This document shows positions 31,514-45,012 of a stretch of DNA of 64,000 nucleotides, piece after piece. How positions within the stretch are numbered: position 1 is the stretch's first letter; the number at the start of each line of letters is the position of its first letter. Below the pieces are notes generated by a model, which saw nothing but the letters and a program-made list of their open reading frames with translations, had not been told where the DNA came from and made no database searches. Position numbers and translations under genes: made by a program. Origin of the DNA: Branchiostoma floridae (lineage: Eukaryota; Chordata; Leptocardii; Amphioxiformes; Branchiostomatidae); contig NC_049981.1 in the NCBI RefSeq assembly GCF_000003815.2, forward strand, positions 26,427,670-26,491,669. The letters run 5' to 3'.

Positions 31514-34500
31514 GTACAAAGATTTAGAAGGTAATTCTGTCAAGTAAGATACCTTTGGTGTTTACAATGTTTGGGTTAAATTGAATTTAAAATTTAGTAC
31601 AACTAGTTTCATGAGACAGGAAGGGTGAAATCCCTTAGTAGCAATATTACAGTTAAGCAAAAATACCCTTTTGTTTCGATGCACTTATAGTTATACATCA
31701 ATATTCATCGATGAGGGTTAGACGTCCAGGTAATACGAAGCACCTAAAAGGAATTACTGGATATGATTTTTCAAAATCATAACTCTTTGGTGTATACATC
31801 AATATTGTTCATCAAACCATACTTGACAAAGGATATCAACATCCATTGGATTGTTTAATAGACATCATATTTTGCTGCAAAAAACTACGTCCTTTTGAAA
31901 CCACCACTGGCAAAATCGAAAAAAATCGTTACAGCAATTGCAGGAATTAGCCTCAGTTAGTGGCATTGTATTCAGGCTAGGCATAGAATGACCGTATCCT
32001 TAAACCTTCGTGTTCAATATATTACTGTCTTCAATGCCCAGTGTAATCAGGGCTCCCCACTGCATACAATGCTTATTTATTGTCAGCCACCTGACTATGA
32101 CTTGTAAACAAAGACACCGGATATATGGTAGAAGTAAGGTGACAGGTGGAAAGGGGGTTAACATAACGACACGTCAAGAAAAGACCTTAAAGAATATGTA
32201 GAGATTAGCTTGTCTTCACTGGAATGATCATCAGGGTGCTATAAGTGGCAGCCCGTCATTGCCTTTCGAATCCGATACCAAGGAAACAGTCAGAAGTATT
32301 GTTCTTGGTGTCGTTTATTTATGGGTGAGTGGCTGTGTATGCTGCCAGCATAACTCGAGAAGTCACGAATGTATCTTAGTTATACCTCGTAATTGTGTAA
32401 GGTTGGGGGAAAGCAGTCAAGATCGACATTGGGCCTCCCAGTGGCTTTCTACGGTACTGCAGCGGAACGTCGATTCTGATCTTGCGTTATGGATATATTA
32501 TGTGATTTGTTGCTGCCTATAATACTTGTATATAGCAGCGTGTTTAGTATGGATTGAAGTATATGTGTGATAGTGCCTCAAACACCATGCCATGACTGTC
32601 TTTCTGTGAGGTTTCAGGCATGATGACGAATAATTGTGTCTTTACATACGACTAAAATCACATATTGCGTGTGCTCATGAATATTGAACCATCCAAACTA
32701 CGGCATCTTCACTTTCACTTCGCTTGACTAGAATACGAGCGACTTAAAGAAGCTTTTAACAGGCGGCAGTCAACCATGTCTGATATGCAGTCAACCCTTT
32801 AATCTACCTGATGAGCTCATTTTACAAGCAAGTAACTTTAATTTCCTATCGCTAAGTCACAACAAAATTACCTATTGTGGAGGGATACTTCATTGGGTGA
32901 GCGAAGTTTCCGTTTTTTTTTCATTGTGATTCCAAACCGTTTCTTCAGATCAGTCCCGCTGGCAGAGATCGTTACGCCGAAATATGCACAATTTGTCTTC
33001 ATCAAGAAGCCAGCAATGGTTTATTATTATGATTTTTATCTTCACATCTGTATCGTACTTGGAACGGTGGGTATTATAGGTTACTGTCATTTTGATTACA
33101 CATAATAGACCATCACTGCGCCGGTAATGAGATGAAATCGGTTGTTGTCAGTAGATGTAGCGGTATCAAACTGTGAGTGATCCTCTTTATGGCAGCCATC
33201 GAACTGCTTAGCCAATAGCTGTGAATTGAATTAGCAATGGTACTGACCTTGTTGTCGATGTAGATTAGTCACACCTAAGAACCCGATTTTATGTTGGGAG
33301 TTGATTATTACAAAGTTTATGGTTTTGATTTTCTTTTTAGCAACTGGATTGAAAGTAGACGTATCGTGTGGTATTTCTATATACGCAACTTTTGCATTGA
33401 CCATTTGACTATTATTTCTATAACAGGTCGTACTCGGTAAATTCGCCTTTTCTTTATTACTGCATCATAAACAAGGAGAATTTGCCGTAGATGATACATC
33501 TTTTGACCTGATAGAACATATAGCTCAATCATACCATTTTATGACGCCCCTTATCTTCATCACAGAGTACGCACATTTAAAGGTTGTATTTCCCATTATA
33601 TTTGATAAAGTGTAATCATCATTTCTAACAACCACTGTGCATATATATCATCTAATGTTGTCGTGCAGACAATATCATGATATCATTATCGCCAGGTATG
33701 ACTTGTATTCAACTATATGACTGCAATATTTCCTAGCAACGTTTTCAATAACTATGTTGCGAATCACAGAGTGCCTACTACTTTATTAACTGTCCAATAG
33801 CATTGGGGTACCCTTCAAAGCACGTTCTTTTAATTGTGCGCTTCTTCAACGGTGGATGTTTGTAAGAAGTGCCTGATAGAATTAAGATAGGCAAAATAAA
33901 AATAAAAGAATTATCTTCGTTTTTTTTAGTTTCACGTGGAGTATTTGGTCGAATCTAACTGTATAATTGCTTAAACTGATATTATTTAGGTGCAGTTGAA
34001 GGCATAGATACACAGAATGGTTGTCCAGGACTGAGGATTCATAAGATTCGTACTTTACCCACCATTTTGCCAGTCATATTCTGTTCTTACATGAAGTCTA
34101 TTGGTGGACTCGGAGAACTACATGAAGCTGTTCACAGTGCTAGTGTCTTCCCTATCTCAGGATAAGGAATCATGCGGAAGTCCCCACGGTTCCAACCGAT
34201 CCATCATATTATGCGATGTAAAATATAATTTTCCCCTGTCAAGGAAGATTTATAATCCAAAAAGACGGCGTGCCAAAGGCGATAGCCTTTGACATGGATA
34301 GATACCTGTTGTCTCCGAAGAAATCCCGGGACGACCAATTCCTGGAAGCCGAAGACCCGTCATATTTCAACAGCATACAGTGAGAGACTTAAAATCATTG
34401 ACAAATCATTGAAGGAACTTTATCAAATGATTGCGTGCTCGCCGAATGGCCCTTGGGAGACCAGACAACTTTTTGTATCCCGAACGGTCGCTTGTTGGTC

Positions 34501-37500
34501 TTGCCTCTTCATGCACCGCTGACGTCGACAGATACAGGGTGACGTACATCCGGTGCTCGACAACACGGTTGACAGGGCTAGCTACACGTAGTAAACCGTG
34601 AAACATGTGAGCAATAGTGCATACCTTTCAAAAACCTTTTATACGTTCACGTGTCCGGAATGAGTTGTCACATGGGTGTGACATTTTTAGGTCCGGATGG
34701 CCCTTCTTGTCCGACGTTGTTAAATAACACCACCGCTGTGGCACTTAAACTAAGCCACAGATAAATCAACATGCACGCGTTGCAGTCTTCAAAGCCACGA
34801 CAGGACCTACACTCTACATTACCATATTTTTTTCCATTCTACCAATGAAATGATATGACAAAATAACGTGGTAGATTCAGTTGTTCCTGTGCGAATAAGT
34901 ACTGCTTACGCATATAAGATAAAGCCAAGCAGCACTGCTTGTTACCCAGACCTTTACTCTAAAAGATAGATGATGACATGGATCCCATAGATTATTCAGC
35001 AGCAGAAGGCAGTGGCACTCTCTATGAGTCAGGGTGTTATGTGGATTAGCACACCTTCCCTCTTTCCTCTGGACTTACCTCATGCCGCTTTCAAGTATTC
35101 GCCGCGTCCATCTGACGTCATCAAGGGGCTATATGATCGACTTATCTTTTCCCTTCTTCTTGAGTCAAGCCGCTAGAGGAAATCTAGAGAGAGCCAAAGA
35201 TCAGTCTTTGAGTCAAGTGGTAGGGTTTATATATATGAAGATGAAATCCTTCAAGATCCAAATAAGAACCTGTCATGCTGGCTTCATAAGGCCTGACACT
35301 TACACTTATCCTTGTCGAGAATCTGAAGTAATCAAGAGTTTCGTTGAGAATCCTCTCGATGTAATCATAAGTAGCTACCTCTCGTACACACATCAGAACG
35401 TTTTAACTCAACAACACTCACACAACTTCTGTCAACTTCAAAGAAAACACTGATAAAGAGGGTAAATGCATCATAGTCCCTCACGCCTGAGCACCGTAAA
35501 CATAAAATTACTCATCTCATGTAATCGTCTTGAAAAATATTGAACGCTGGACTTTAATGATATGATAATCATGTGTCGTGCGGGGGAGATTAAGGCACCA
35601 CTGTTGCTACTCCAAAATACCATGCTGTTTGCGTAAAGCACTAATGCATCATGCACACTCTAGGGCACTGGCAAATGTGTTTTAAATGATTACTAGCACA
35701 TTTCTCTCATCCCCGTTGATGTTTGTGCTCTGTAGGATCTCTCTCGCACATGTTCCCAAAGGGTTGACGAACGGAAAGGTTTATTGGTGGGGCCTAATGC
35801 ATAATGCAGCCGCCTTCTATCCCCTGGTACAGAGCATCGCCATCAATCCAACACAAGTGGTATGAAGCCGCGTTATTGATGTTTTGTCTCGGCTGAAAAT
35901 CCCCAATCGATCGAGCGTAGGATTTGCAATCGCTTTGCTGTATGTAGCTCTCTACCTGTCTACCCACCTACCGCCGGCACTTCAGCCCGACGGTTTAAGT
36001 ACAATATGGCATATTCATTAATCTGTGCTCTGTAAGTGAGACATCTTCTGCTTGACCACGAATACCTCCCTCTTTGTCTCTCCCAGGCTCTTTCTCTCTC
36101 TCTCTCTCTCTCTGTCTGTCTCTACGCAGCACACTGCTCCCACACCCTCCTGAACTTCTGACGTGAATAGGCATTGATTCTTTAGGTACTGGGAGCTGCG
36201 GCAACATTCGAGGCCGCACTAACCTATTCATACGGCTGTCAGGGGAAGGTCTGGTGGGACTTTTAAGAGATTGATGGGGGAAACGGGAAGGATGGGGAAT
36301 GGCTTTCGTTGTGTTTGAAGGGCGAGAGGTCCGGCTTTACACTGACCCTCGCCACCTTTCGTCTTTGCTAAAGAGGAAAGAGCGTCGCGGCCTTACGCCT
36401 GTGTGCGCCCTGGAGCCCTCATTGGCGCCTTGTACGGTCCCGTTTCCTCCGTGCCGTCCCCTCTAATGACCCTGCCGCAGCCATTAGAATTCCCAAAGTG
36501 TGATGCCATTACTACAGCGGCTCTCTCCCTCTCGTCTAGCCCGTATCGCTAATGAAGAATATTGTCCTTGCCAACGGATCACTAGGTAGATAGAATCACC
36601 TTCGCCGCTAATGAAACGTGTTTCTGCACAGGGTGTCATTTATCGTCATAGATCATGTCACGGGACGCAGCCTGGGCGCATTGCCCGGCCGAGTTACGTT
36701 CGACCACGCCCCCATGGGGATATCTCACCCGCAAAGCCTTCAAGTATGCCAAAGGCGTCGCTGATCGTGAACGGATACAGGTAGAGTTCGTCCCCAGGCA
36801 ACCATCTGAAAGATTCAATGGGTCCGCCGTCTTCGCCCTCATGACTTCTGCCCAGCATAACGCCCGCATGTCCTTTATTTCTGGGTTTTATTGGGAATTG
36901 CGTTTTCTTATCAAAGCACGTTGTCTCTCATATAGGGGTCTAAAGTTCATTAATAATCCTTTGGTTTTCCCGTCATGACAACAACGAAAGCGCGAATATC
37001 ACTCCTAGATAAGCAGTATTTCCTCTCTTAGATATGGCACTATAGGTCACTTGATATCATAATCTACATACATGAATACAGATGTGTGGTTAAAACGGGG
37101 CCAGTATGAATTTATTACTTTTTCGCAGGCATACTTATATGGTTGAATATTTTTATGAAAAAATTTTTTTTCGCTGATGAATGTATCAAAGATTAGTAAC
37201 ACGTGACTAATAACGTACCGATGATCAGAGTCTCCTTATTGTGATGTCAGAGGATCCTCTCCCATATATGTGTAGCAAAAGCCCTTGGCTACACACAGCC
37301 GAACATGACCTCCTGACCACTAACCAACCAAGGTTAGCAGAAGGTCGGGTGCAGTCTGAGCATTATTAGGACATGCTTAGCTTTTTGCGCCAAGCATGGC
37401 CTAACCATTGCCAGACAGTTGCCAGACATTCTGATCTCGTGCCTCTTACGTGTTTGATGTACTTCAAACAGTGAAAAAGTCAATGTGTCATGTGTCAAAC

Positions 37501-37518
37501 TAGAGTTCGGCGACTTCA
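31514..37518. other. Gene desert stretch
   Basis: No supported gene. The 139-codon plus frame at 35034-35453 has no recognisable domain or splice context. A short CT-rich run lies at 36090-36123. Confidence 0.3.
35800..36980. promoter_or_regulatory. GC-richer block with homeodomain-core cluster (candidate regulatory)
   Basis: TAATGA or its complement recurs: TAAT at about 36464, ATTA at 36483 and 36508, TAATGA near 36550 and 36609, in a 160-bp span without a convincing gene. The 107-codon plus frame at 36655-36978 lies downstream and matches no family. Confidence 0.3.
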
Positions 37519-37520
37519 TA

Positions 37521-38488
37521 CCTCCATGATCTTTTGTAAATTTTATATAAATGACTTCAACATTTACATGATTTATGCAGGGTGAAGTTTATCATTGACT
37601 AACATACACATGTCACAAGTATAAAATCCCATCATTAATCATTACGAGGTTTTGCAATTTTTGCACATATTATGTAAATCAGTTCCTCATTTGCATATTT
37701 GGTATCTGTTTATGTTCCACGTGTATTTAAGTCAAGTAATGGAAAACAATGGAATTATATAATTTCCTCATCAATTATACAAATTAAGCCCTCATTTGCA
37801 TAACATGTATATTATTATGAACATCTTTGCCTAAGCTTAACCTGCATGCCTAAAATGATGGCATCTGTCGTTCCTTTCTGCAGTTCTTTGGAGTGTAGTG
37901 ACAAATACACCCCTGCAGTTCCAAAATTAAATGTTAGGGGCTGAAACCTCCCCAACTTTTTCATGACGATTAAAGATATCTACCACCCAAATGCCAAGAC
38001 CATAGCATGTCCGGGACAATAGATACATTGAAGAAACTGCTATGATAGACTATTCTCATTTATCATCCAAATGTAAACCTATTTTGCACAATTAGTATCT
38101 TATTTTTTACAGCATTGTACCTACATACCAAAAATCATGCAAATTCGTTGTTCCCTTCTTAAGCTATCTCCTTCAGAAGCTTTTGACAAAACATGAACCA
38201 AAAAACTCACGTCACTTCTTCCTGAGCACAAGAGCTATCTAACACTTAAAAATCGTGCCCATAGCGTGTTCAGAACACGAGATAGCAAAACCGGAAGTTA
38301 CGCTGCAGTACTAAGGGAAGCTGCTTGGGGGCTCAAAATCTAATCATTTCTAGCTTTCGTCACACCCCTCCAACACACCAAGTATGAAACCAATCCACTT
38401 GGCCATTCTTGAGTTATCTTGTTCACATACAGACACACACACACACAAACTCTAGTGAAAATATAACCTCCATGACATTTCATGGAGG
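37521..38488. mobile_element. 968-bp element with CCTCCATGA ends
   Basis: CCTCCATGA begins at 37521 and its complement TCATGGAGG ends at 38488; TA flanks both sides. The right end is itself a hairpin: CCTCCATGA, four bases, TCATGGAGG (38467-38488). A short CA run lies just before it. The interior is AT-rich and non-coding. Class not assigned: TA flanks suggest Tc1/mariner, but the terminal hairpin is unlike it. Confidence 0.5.
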
Positions 38489-39472
38489 TAAAAAGGAGTA
38501 AGCGTCTGTACTCATATCAAGCAAGTTGAACATGGTTTGTAAATCGATTGTAAACACGACGACACAGAACCAGTAATTTATTCGTTATTCCTGTAGTATG
38601 TTGACTACAGGAAGAGATATATGAACCAAAAACAGACTGTGGGTGAATCACACTTTTACAGCAACGATACCAAATTGCACGTTGAGTACGTATAGTGACT
38701 TTACGATAACACGAATCCAACAGTTCCCTCAGTTCGGCTGACTGCAGTATATCACATATGGTACGACCCGTGCACCATCAGTAATTGTATTTTGTAACAG
38801 CTTAAGCGGCAGGATACATGCTGCAGATATTTTTGTGACCCCGTCACGACCCGGCAAATTACAGCCACTTACCCTGTCAGCACACATTTCTGGCGGTTAC
38901 GTTACCAACAGACTCATGGTCACCGACATCTATGGATGGTCTACAGGAAGTCTGGAAACACTCTATAACGTCATTCTCATCGTGACCTGCATACATAATG
39001 CAAGGATCTAGGTGACGTGCATATGCATATCTCAACATATACTTGTATATATATATTGACCGGTTATATATATGATGAAAAGGGGATATTTGAATGAATA
39101 ATTTAATGAATGAAATCACTTTACTGCACGGTTATGCTCTCACAAGTACAGTTCATGGTGATAAAGTAGAAATGCAATAGCAGCGGTATAAGAATGTCGT
39201 ATTTTGTAATAATTTGAACGTCAAAAAGTTTGAAATAAATGCTATTAGCCCTATGTAGATAAGAGATTGACAAGCCAAATGTATCGTTCGTGGATAGCAT
39301 TGGCATATTAAAGCTGAAATTGCTCTTGAATCGTTTCACCTCAAGTTTGATGCTAAGTGATGACGCATTACGTACGTTGAATGCACAACAACTTTCTGCA
39401 AACGGTGATGATGATGAAGAAGTTTCTACAGTGCCAAGAGCAGAGTAGACAGTTATGGTATGAATATGACAT

Positions 39473-39690
39473 CGGTTTGGTGTAACTGGTAGAGCGTTGG
39501 CCTCACAACTCAGAGGTTCCGATTTCGATACTCGCCATGCCCCGACGTTGTGCCCTTGGTAATTCATGTTACACCTTGTTTTCTCTTACAATGAATTAAC
39601 GCCTGACCTCTTGGATAATTCGACAAAATGTGTGCCCAAAAACACACATGCTCGGGCTTAGGCACTAAAGGGAAAAAGACACCTTGCAGA
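39473..39690 (+). mobile_element. tRNA-derived SINE (tRNA-Val-like head)
   Basis: The head carries an A box TGGTGTAACTGG (39478-39489) and a degenerate B box TTTCGATACT (39523-39532); the anticodon-loop region reads CTCACAA as in tRNA-Val(CAC). It is not a functional tRNA gene because the B box and stems are degraded. The body, including GACGTTGTGCCCTTGG, follows. The 3' limit is approximate. Confidence 0.6.
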
Positions 39691-42400
39691 TTTGATAGAA
39701 ATACCATCTGACTTTCTGTACCAACATATACCTAGACCATTGTGTTTTCGACTGGAACAAGGAAGAAATAAAGAAAACCTAGTATGACAAATAATAAGGT
39801 TATTCAAGGCCCCTGATACAATCATCGATATGACTTATAACCATATAACTTAGTAATGTTCTGACTGGATTTGCGTGAAGTAATCTGATGTATATTCACT
39901 ATAACAGTTGTTGTAACACTAAAGAAAACAATAAAAAAACAGAATCTGTAGATTGTAAACATTGCAAAAAGAGCCGATACTGATCAACTGTAGCCACTGT
40001 AGTACAGATAAGGGATTTAATATCAAATGATAATAATCATAGGTTCATTATGTTTGAATGACAAACGTTTTAGAGTCTTACCAATATGGGTTGCATGGGA
40101 TATATGGTGCGAATATGGTGCGAATCTGGAATTCGATAGAATACCTTATATATACTCCATTGTACTTTGTTAGTGGCACCTCTTATGAATATGAGGATGA
40201 ACTGAACTGAACTGTACTTTGTTAAACCAATTGTTGATTGTATGTATCCATAGTAGGTTGTAAACTTTCTACAACCATTTCATCCTTCGGTGTAATTGGC
40301 AAAGTTCACATTTGTCAGATTACAAAATACTGATTCTATCTTCACCAGAGAAACATCGAAGCAAGGAGGAAGGGCTGATAAAGAAAATGAGCCGCTTCTT
40401 GTGCGAAGGTATTTTGCAAAGAAAAATGCATGTATGCAGTGTTCCCCAGAGCAATGCTAGTCTGTGAAAAATAGAAGAAAAAGATTGTATAGCATGTTTT
40501 ACAAGGGTGAAGAGTCTCGTCAAAGAGCTTGTCACGTAATGAATACCTGACTCGAAACGTAAAATGTCAGGATAATTTTCGCAGCGTCTAATTTACCTTC
40601 TCTCTACCTCACTTCTTCATCTATCATGGATGCCATTTCCAATGTGTTTGCCATCTATTACTGTAGCCATATTAAACATAAGTGCCGCACCGCCAGATGT
40701 GCTGGAAAATCTAATAAACATCGATTGGACAAAAGTTATCGTGAAGAATTACACTACACGGATGTCGTTGGCAATGACAACGTCCTCCAAACGTGCTGTT
40801 TCGGCAGTAAAGGGAGTCGTTTCTTTCTCTTTGCAACAGGATGTGGTCGTTCTCGAATTTCACCCCTGACCTCTGCGTGAAATATCTGACCAGGTCTCGT
40901 ATGATCGTCCAACAAAAGCTGACATGACAAAGGGCAGCCGTTTCATTTCACACCCAGTATAGTTAGATCATTCGCCTGATGGCACCCTGTGGCTTTGGCG
41001 ACCTTTGTAGGTCAAAAAGTCTGAAGGGATCCAATAGGGCTGAACAAAACCATATTATATGCGTCCCCACCCCTGTTGTGGCACGTCATCAATAACGGCC
41101 CGTTAGTGTATTGTAATGTTCCACATCTCCAGTAGTCTGGGGTGAATACCCACCGAGCAAGCTGAAAGGAGGCTCTTGACAGCGAAAGCTGACTAAAGTA
41201 CCTTTCAGTATATCAGAATCTCATATATCTCTCAACGTCCTACAGGAAGTATTGAAACTGCGTGTTCATGACTGAACACAATGTCTTCCTCTGCCACGCG
41301 GCTATTTTTACATTTGATGTGGATACTGTATGCTAAGGATGCGAGTCTTTATGCTCTGTATGCATCCACCAGATCCATGCGCTCATCCTGATTTATTATT
41401 AATTAGGGGATAACCACGCCCTAGCAGGGTCACATGCGTCGTCCTTGACAAAAAGCTTCTTCGCCTTATCTGCCTGATGGTGTTAATACGTCTTCCTCAA
41501 TGGGGGCATTCATCATTGATATGGTCGTATAATAAGGCAATTGGATAGAAATTATGGCTTGTGGGATTATCGCAAGGAGAGCTTCTTTATCTTGATTATG
41601 TGCAGGACAGAGTATACTGTACGATAAGAACCAATCGACTTTACTTTTGAAAAGATGCAATGTCGTCCTGCTTTAAAACATTCCAACTTTTATTCTTTCT
41701 CATCCAGCAAATAAAGTTTTTTTAAACCTTGCTCCATTTCTGCTAAATGTTCTATCTATTCACACCACTTATACAATAGAATCGTTTGCCAGAAATTGGG
41801 AATAGAACCATTTTCGTTCTCATATTCTGAAGAATTATTTGTCTCTTGTTACTATGTAATCAAGATTCTTGTATTTTATGTTTTATGAGGGATTGCATGG
41901 CAGCTAATAAGCATGTTTTGTTCTTTGATTAAACCAATCGCTGCCGCAGTTCGCGTATTCTATTTTTACCATCGTCCGCTTCATTGCGCACGTATTTTAC
42001 ATGTTTATTACTACGTCCATCGACAGCTGACATTGAAAAGTTTGATACAGCTCGAGTTAATATTGTGAAGCCGTGCTTCATTGCTTCCCATTATGTTTTT
42101 TTACGTTGAAGGTTACTAAGGAGGGCGTTACCAGGTCCTATGGGGACCGTATCGATGCATGCTAACATCGCTGTAAAAGGTTGATACCATGTGGGTCTGG
42201 TGAAGAAAATTGCGTGGTGCCCTCCTGTCCACCTGAAAAGTCGATTGATTTTCCGTAATTAAATATCATGTCTTTTGTCGGTCGACAAGACAGGTATATA
42301 CTAGAGGGGTGATGGATGTAGCGAAACATATAACTTGACGCGTATGTTGTATATTATCATAAAAAGCGACCACAAATAAGGTTGGACGACAGTAACTATC
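39691..42400. other. Gene desert stretch
   Basis: No supported gene. Tiny tandem duplications only: ATATGGTGCGA twice at about 40103-40124 and GTACTTTGTTA at two nearby sites (40162, 40215). Confidence 0.3.
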
Positions 42401-45012
42401 GCCGCCCTCCTAGTGAGTTCATCATTGCCTGCCCACCAAATGATTTCTTTCTGTGATACTTTCTTCCATGCCACAAAGCATACCCCACATTTAGCTCGGT
42501 GTATTCTCCGTACCTTAGCGCTCCCTGCTGGTATCGTCCTGTTATTTCAATGGCCCGTATTCAGCGCTGCATCATGAGCCAGACCCCCCAACGGAGTCCC
42601 GCCCCCTGTCTGAGCGTCTCCCGCCCTTGTGATGCATAAGGCAGAAGTGACTGGATTAACGCCGAGAATATTATTTGCCACTTAGATTACAGGGTTTGGC
42701 GAACAATTCTTGGCACGGGTGCCGTCGCATGGCAACTTGATTTTCCAATAAATGTCACCAAATCGCGCACCAGCGACGGCGACCCAGAAGGTACCAAAGT
42801 TCCCGGGCTGACCTTCCCTCGCGCGCCTCCCTTATTTAGTTAATCACATCCCACGAGGTCTCTCCAATAAACGACGCTGTTTTTTAACGGGCGACCATTT
42901 TCAGGGCAGGTTTATTTCATCCTCATCCACTTTCATGATCCAATGCCCTTGGTACAATTACTACTTGCGCGTTAAGGGAGTCACCCTTTCGGGAGGCATA
43001 AATATCCTGGTGGATACACCACGTGACTGACAAACCAGGCACGAGCACTCTGAGATCCCGATAGTGATAGACAGGGGAAGATTAAATGGGTATCGGTACT
43101 GGAGCACCACGGGTTTTATATCTGCTTTTGTTACGTCATTTATATCTAATGCGGTGACTGGTTCAATCTTTAAGGGCTGGAGAGATTCTGGTACAAAACG
43201 CCGACCGCGCGTTAATGCGGTGCCGTCCCGTAACTAATTATTCCCAAATCAGTAAAACGGACGCCTGGACAGCGGAGGTGGGTCGTAACAATCGAGGCGA
43301 GAGAAAGGTTATCGGGAACGCTATCTCAACGCCGTAAATGTGGAACCTAAAGAACGTAAACGTCTCGGTCAGGAGACTTCCAATTCATTGCCCAATAAAG
43401 AAGTCTTAAAGAAAAGGGATATTTGAATTAGTGAACAGCAAAGCCCCGTCATGTTGTAATGACCCGATGATAAAAGAGCCTATCAAAGCGCGGCAACTGT
43501 TGAGTAGGATTTTAAAATGTCACGAGAACAACATACAAATTTATGGATTGGGGGCTTAACGGCGACAACTCATTTGCCACCACGTATATGACGGAATGGC
43601 CCATTAACGGATATCTTTCTATAACAAACCATCTATTACCTTGATATTTTATACCAATAAACTGCAATTGGAGGCATTTTAATATGCAGGACATTACATT
43701 TGTCATAACGGCAGTCCGTCTTGGCAGATTTGGGATGCCTGGCGGAGCTCTCACGGTGCCGAGTCCGTCCTGCATTCCGGTCCTGTCGCCTGTTGCCTGA
43801 AGCCGTGCGGCTTGACGTCCACTCCTATTCACTCTCACGTCTGCAAACCCTCATGAATGTTGGCAGCCAAAATGAGGGGGGCAGAGAATAATTGTGTCAG
43901 CGACAAACAATGGCGACATTGTGCTTGAGCCAAAAGAAGGGGTCACATGTCAATCCGTCACGATTAGAAGGATGGCAGGCTATTTACGTTTACGAACGCT
44001 GACCCGTACAGAGGGCAAACGTCACGGCATGTTTGCTGTGCCTTAACTTTTCACTAGACTTGCGCGGCTTGCCAGTCACACNNNNNNNNNNNNNNNNNNN
44101 NNNNNNNNNNNNNNNNNNNNNNNNNNNNNNNNNNNNNNNNNNNNNNNNNNNNNNNNNNNNNNNNNNNNNNNNNNNNNNNNNGGGCTTCTCATCACCCTTT
44201 CCACCAGCTTCCGGAGTGAGATGCCTTGAGAGGCGAGAACTGTAGCCTGTAGTCGGTAGGATCAGCTTTTGTTGAGCGGAATGAACTCCAGTGTCTTCAG
44301 AAGATTTGGAGGTTGCTGCGCCCGCTACTTTCAATCTTGTCAAGCCGTCAGATCCATCTCCTCTCGTTTCATTATCCGGCCAATTTAGCCGACGCTCTAA
44401 ATTTATTAATGTTTCGACAAGAGGGGCCCCACAGTCAGGAGGCAGGCCGCCGAACGTGCCGGTCATGCTGATGAGGCTCCTCCGCTGCTGATGAAAACCT
44501 CTGCGCGAGGATCTCGTGTGGAGGTCTATCTGCGCGCATCACCTGGCGGGTGCAGACCTATCTGTTCGGCTCTCCTCACAAGACTTTAATGTCAGAGCTA
44601 AGGCGAATCCCTCATTGACTACATGTCTCTCCCGCGGTGTCATCAGAGAAGACAAGTAACTTTGAGCTGTCATCATCCTCCTCTTTTCTTCCGCTCGTTT
44701 TTCCCGAACGAACCGAACGGAACACCCTCGCCTGAACCGCGTGAAAGACGTTACCATAACGACCAATCAGGCAGTGTCGTGTTTCTATTTAGAGTAAGGT
44801 GGTAGCCGAGTACCGTCTTCAGGACCTCCCTGGCTGGAGCCAGTCATTAGATTTCTGACGCTGTGAATAGGACTGTGGAGAGAGTGCCAGCTCTTTAGTC
44901 AGATAGGGAAACCCTGCCGCTAGCAAGGAAAAGTACCTCTGCCATTCCAGGACTGAATGCCGCCACATTACGGACCCCGTGACGAGTAGAAATCACGGAG
45001 AAACGTGCACTA
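42400..45012. promoter_or_regulatory. Long GC-richer ORF-poor block (candidate regulatory cluster)
   Basis: About 2.6 kb of higher GC without a credible protein frame, with homeodomain-type cores (TAATTATT near 43236, TAGTTAATCAC near 42840) and a CACGTG E-box (about 43020-43025). It ends in a donor-like CACTAG|GTAAGC at about 45012, which could be an untranslated exon of the CUB gene 3.7 kb downstream. Conservation is not testable here. Confidence 0.28.
44082..44181. other. Assembly gap (100 N)
   Basis: Exactly 100 unknown bases inside the GC-richer block. The 158-codon minus frame reported across it is an artefact of reading through the gap. Confidence 1.

Noticed and set aside
39473-39543. 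Functional tRNA-Val gene
   Set aside because: A-box and anticodon region fit, but the B box is degenerate, the acceptor stem does not pair, and a SINE body follows.
39121-39567. 148-codon minus-strand ORF
   Set aside because: It overlaps the SINE on the opposite strand, has no domain, and its composition is that of AT-rich chance sequence.
43990-44466. 158-codon minus-strand ORF across an N gap
   Set aside because: The frame passes through 100 unknown bases of arbitrary length, and neither side is recognisable.
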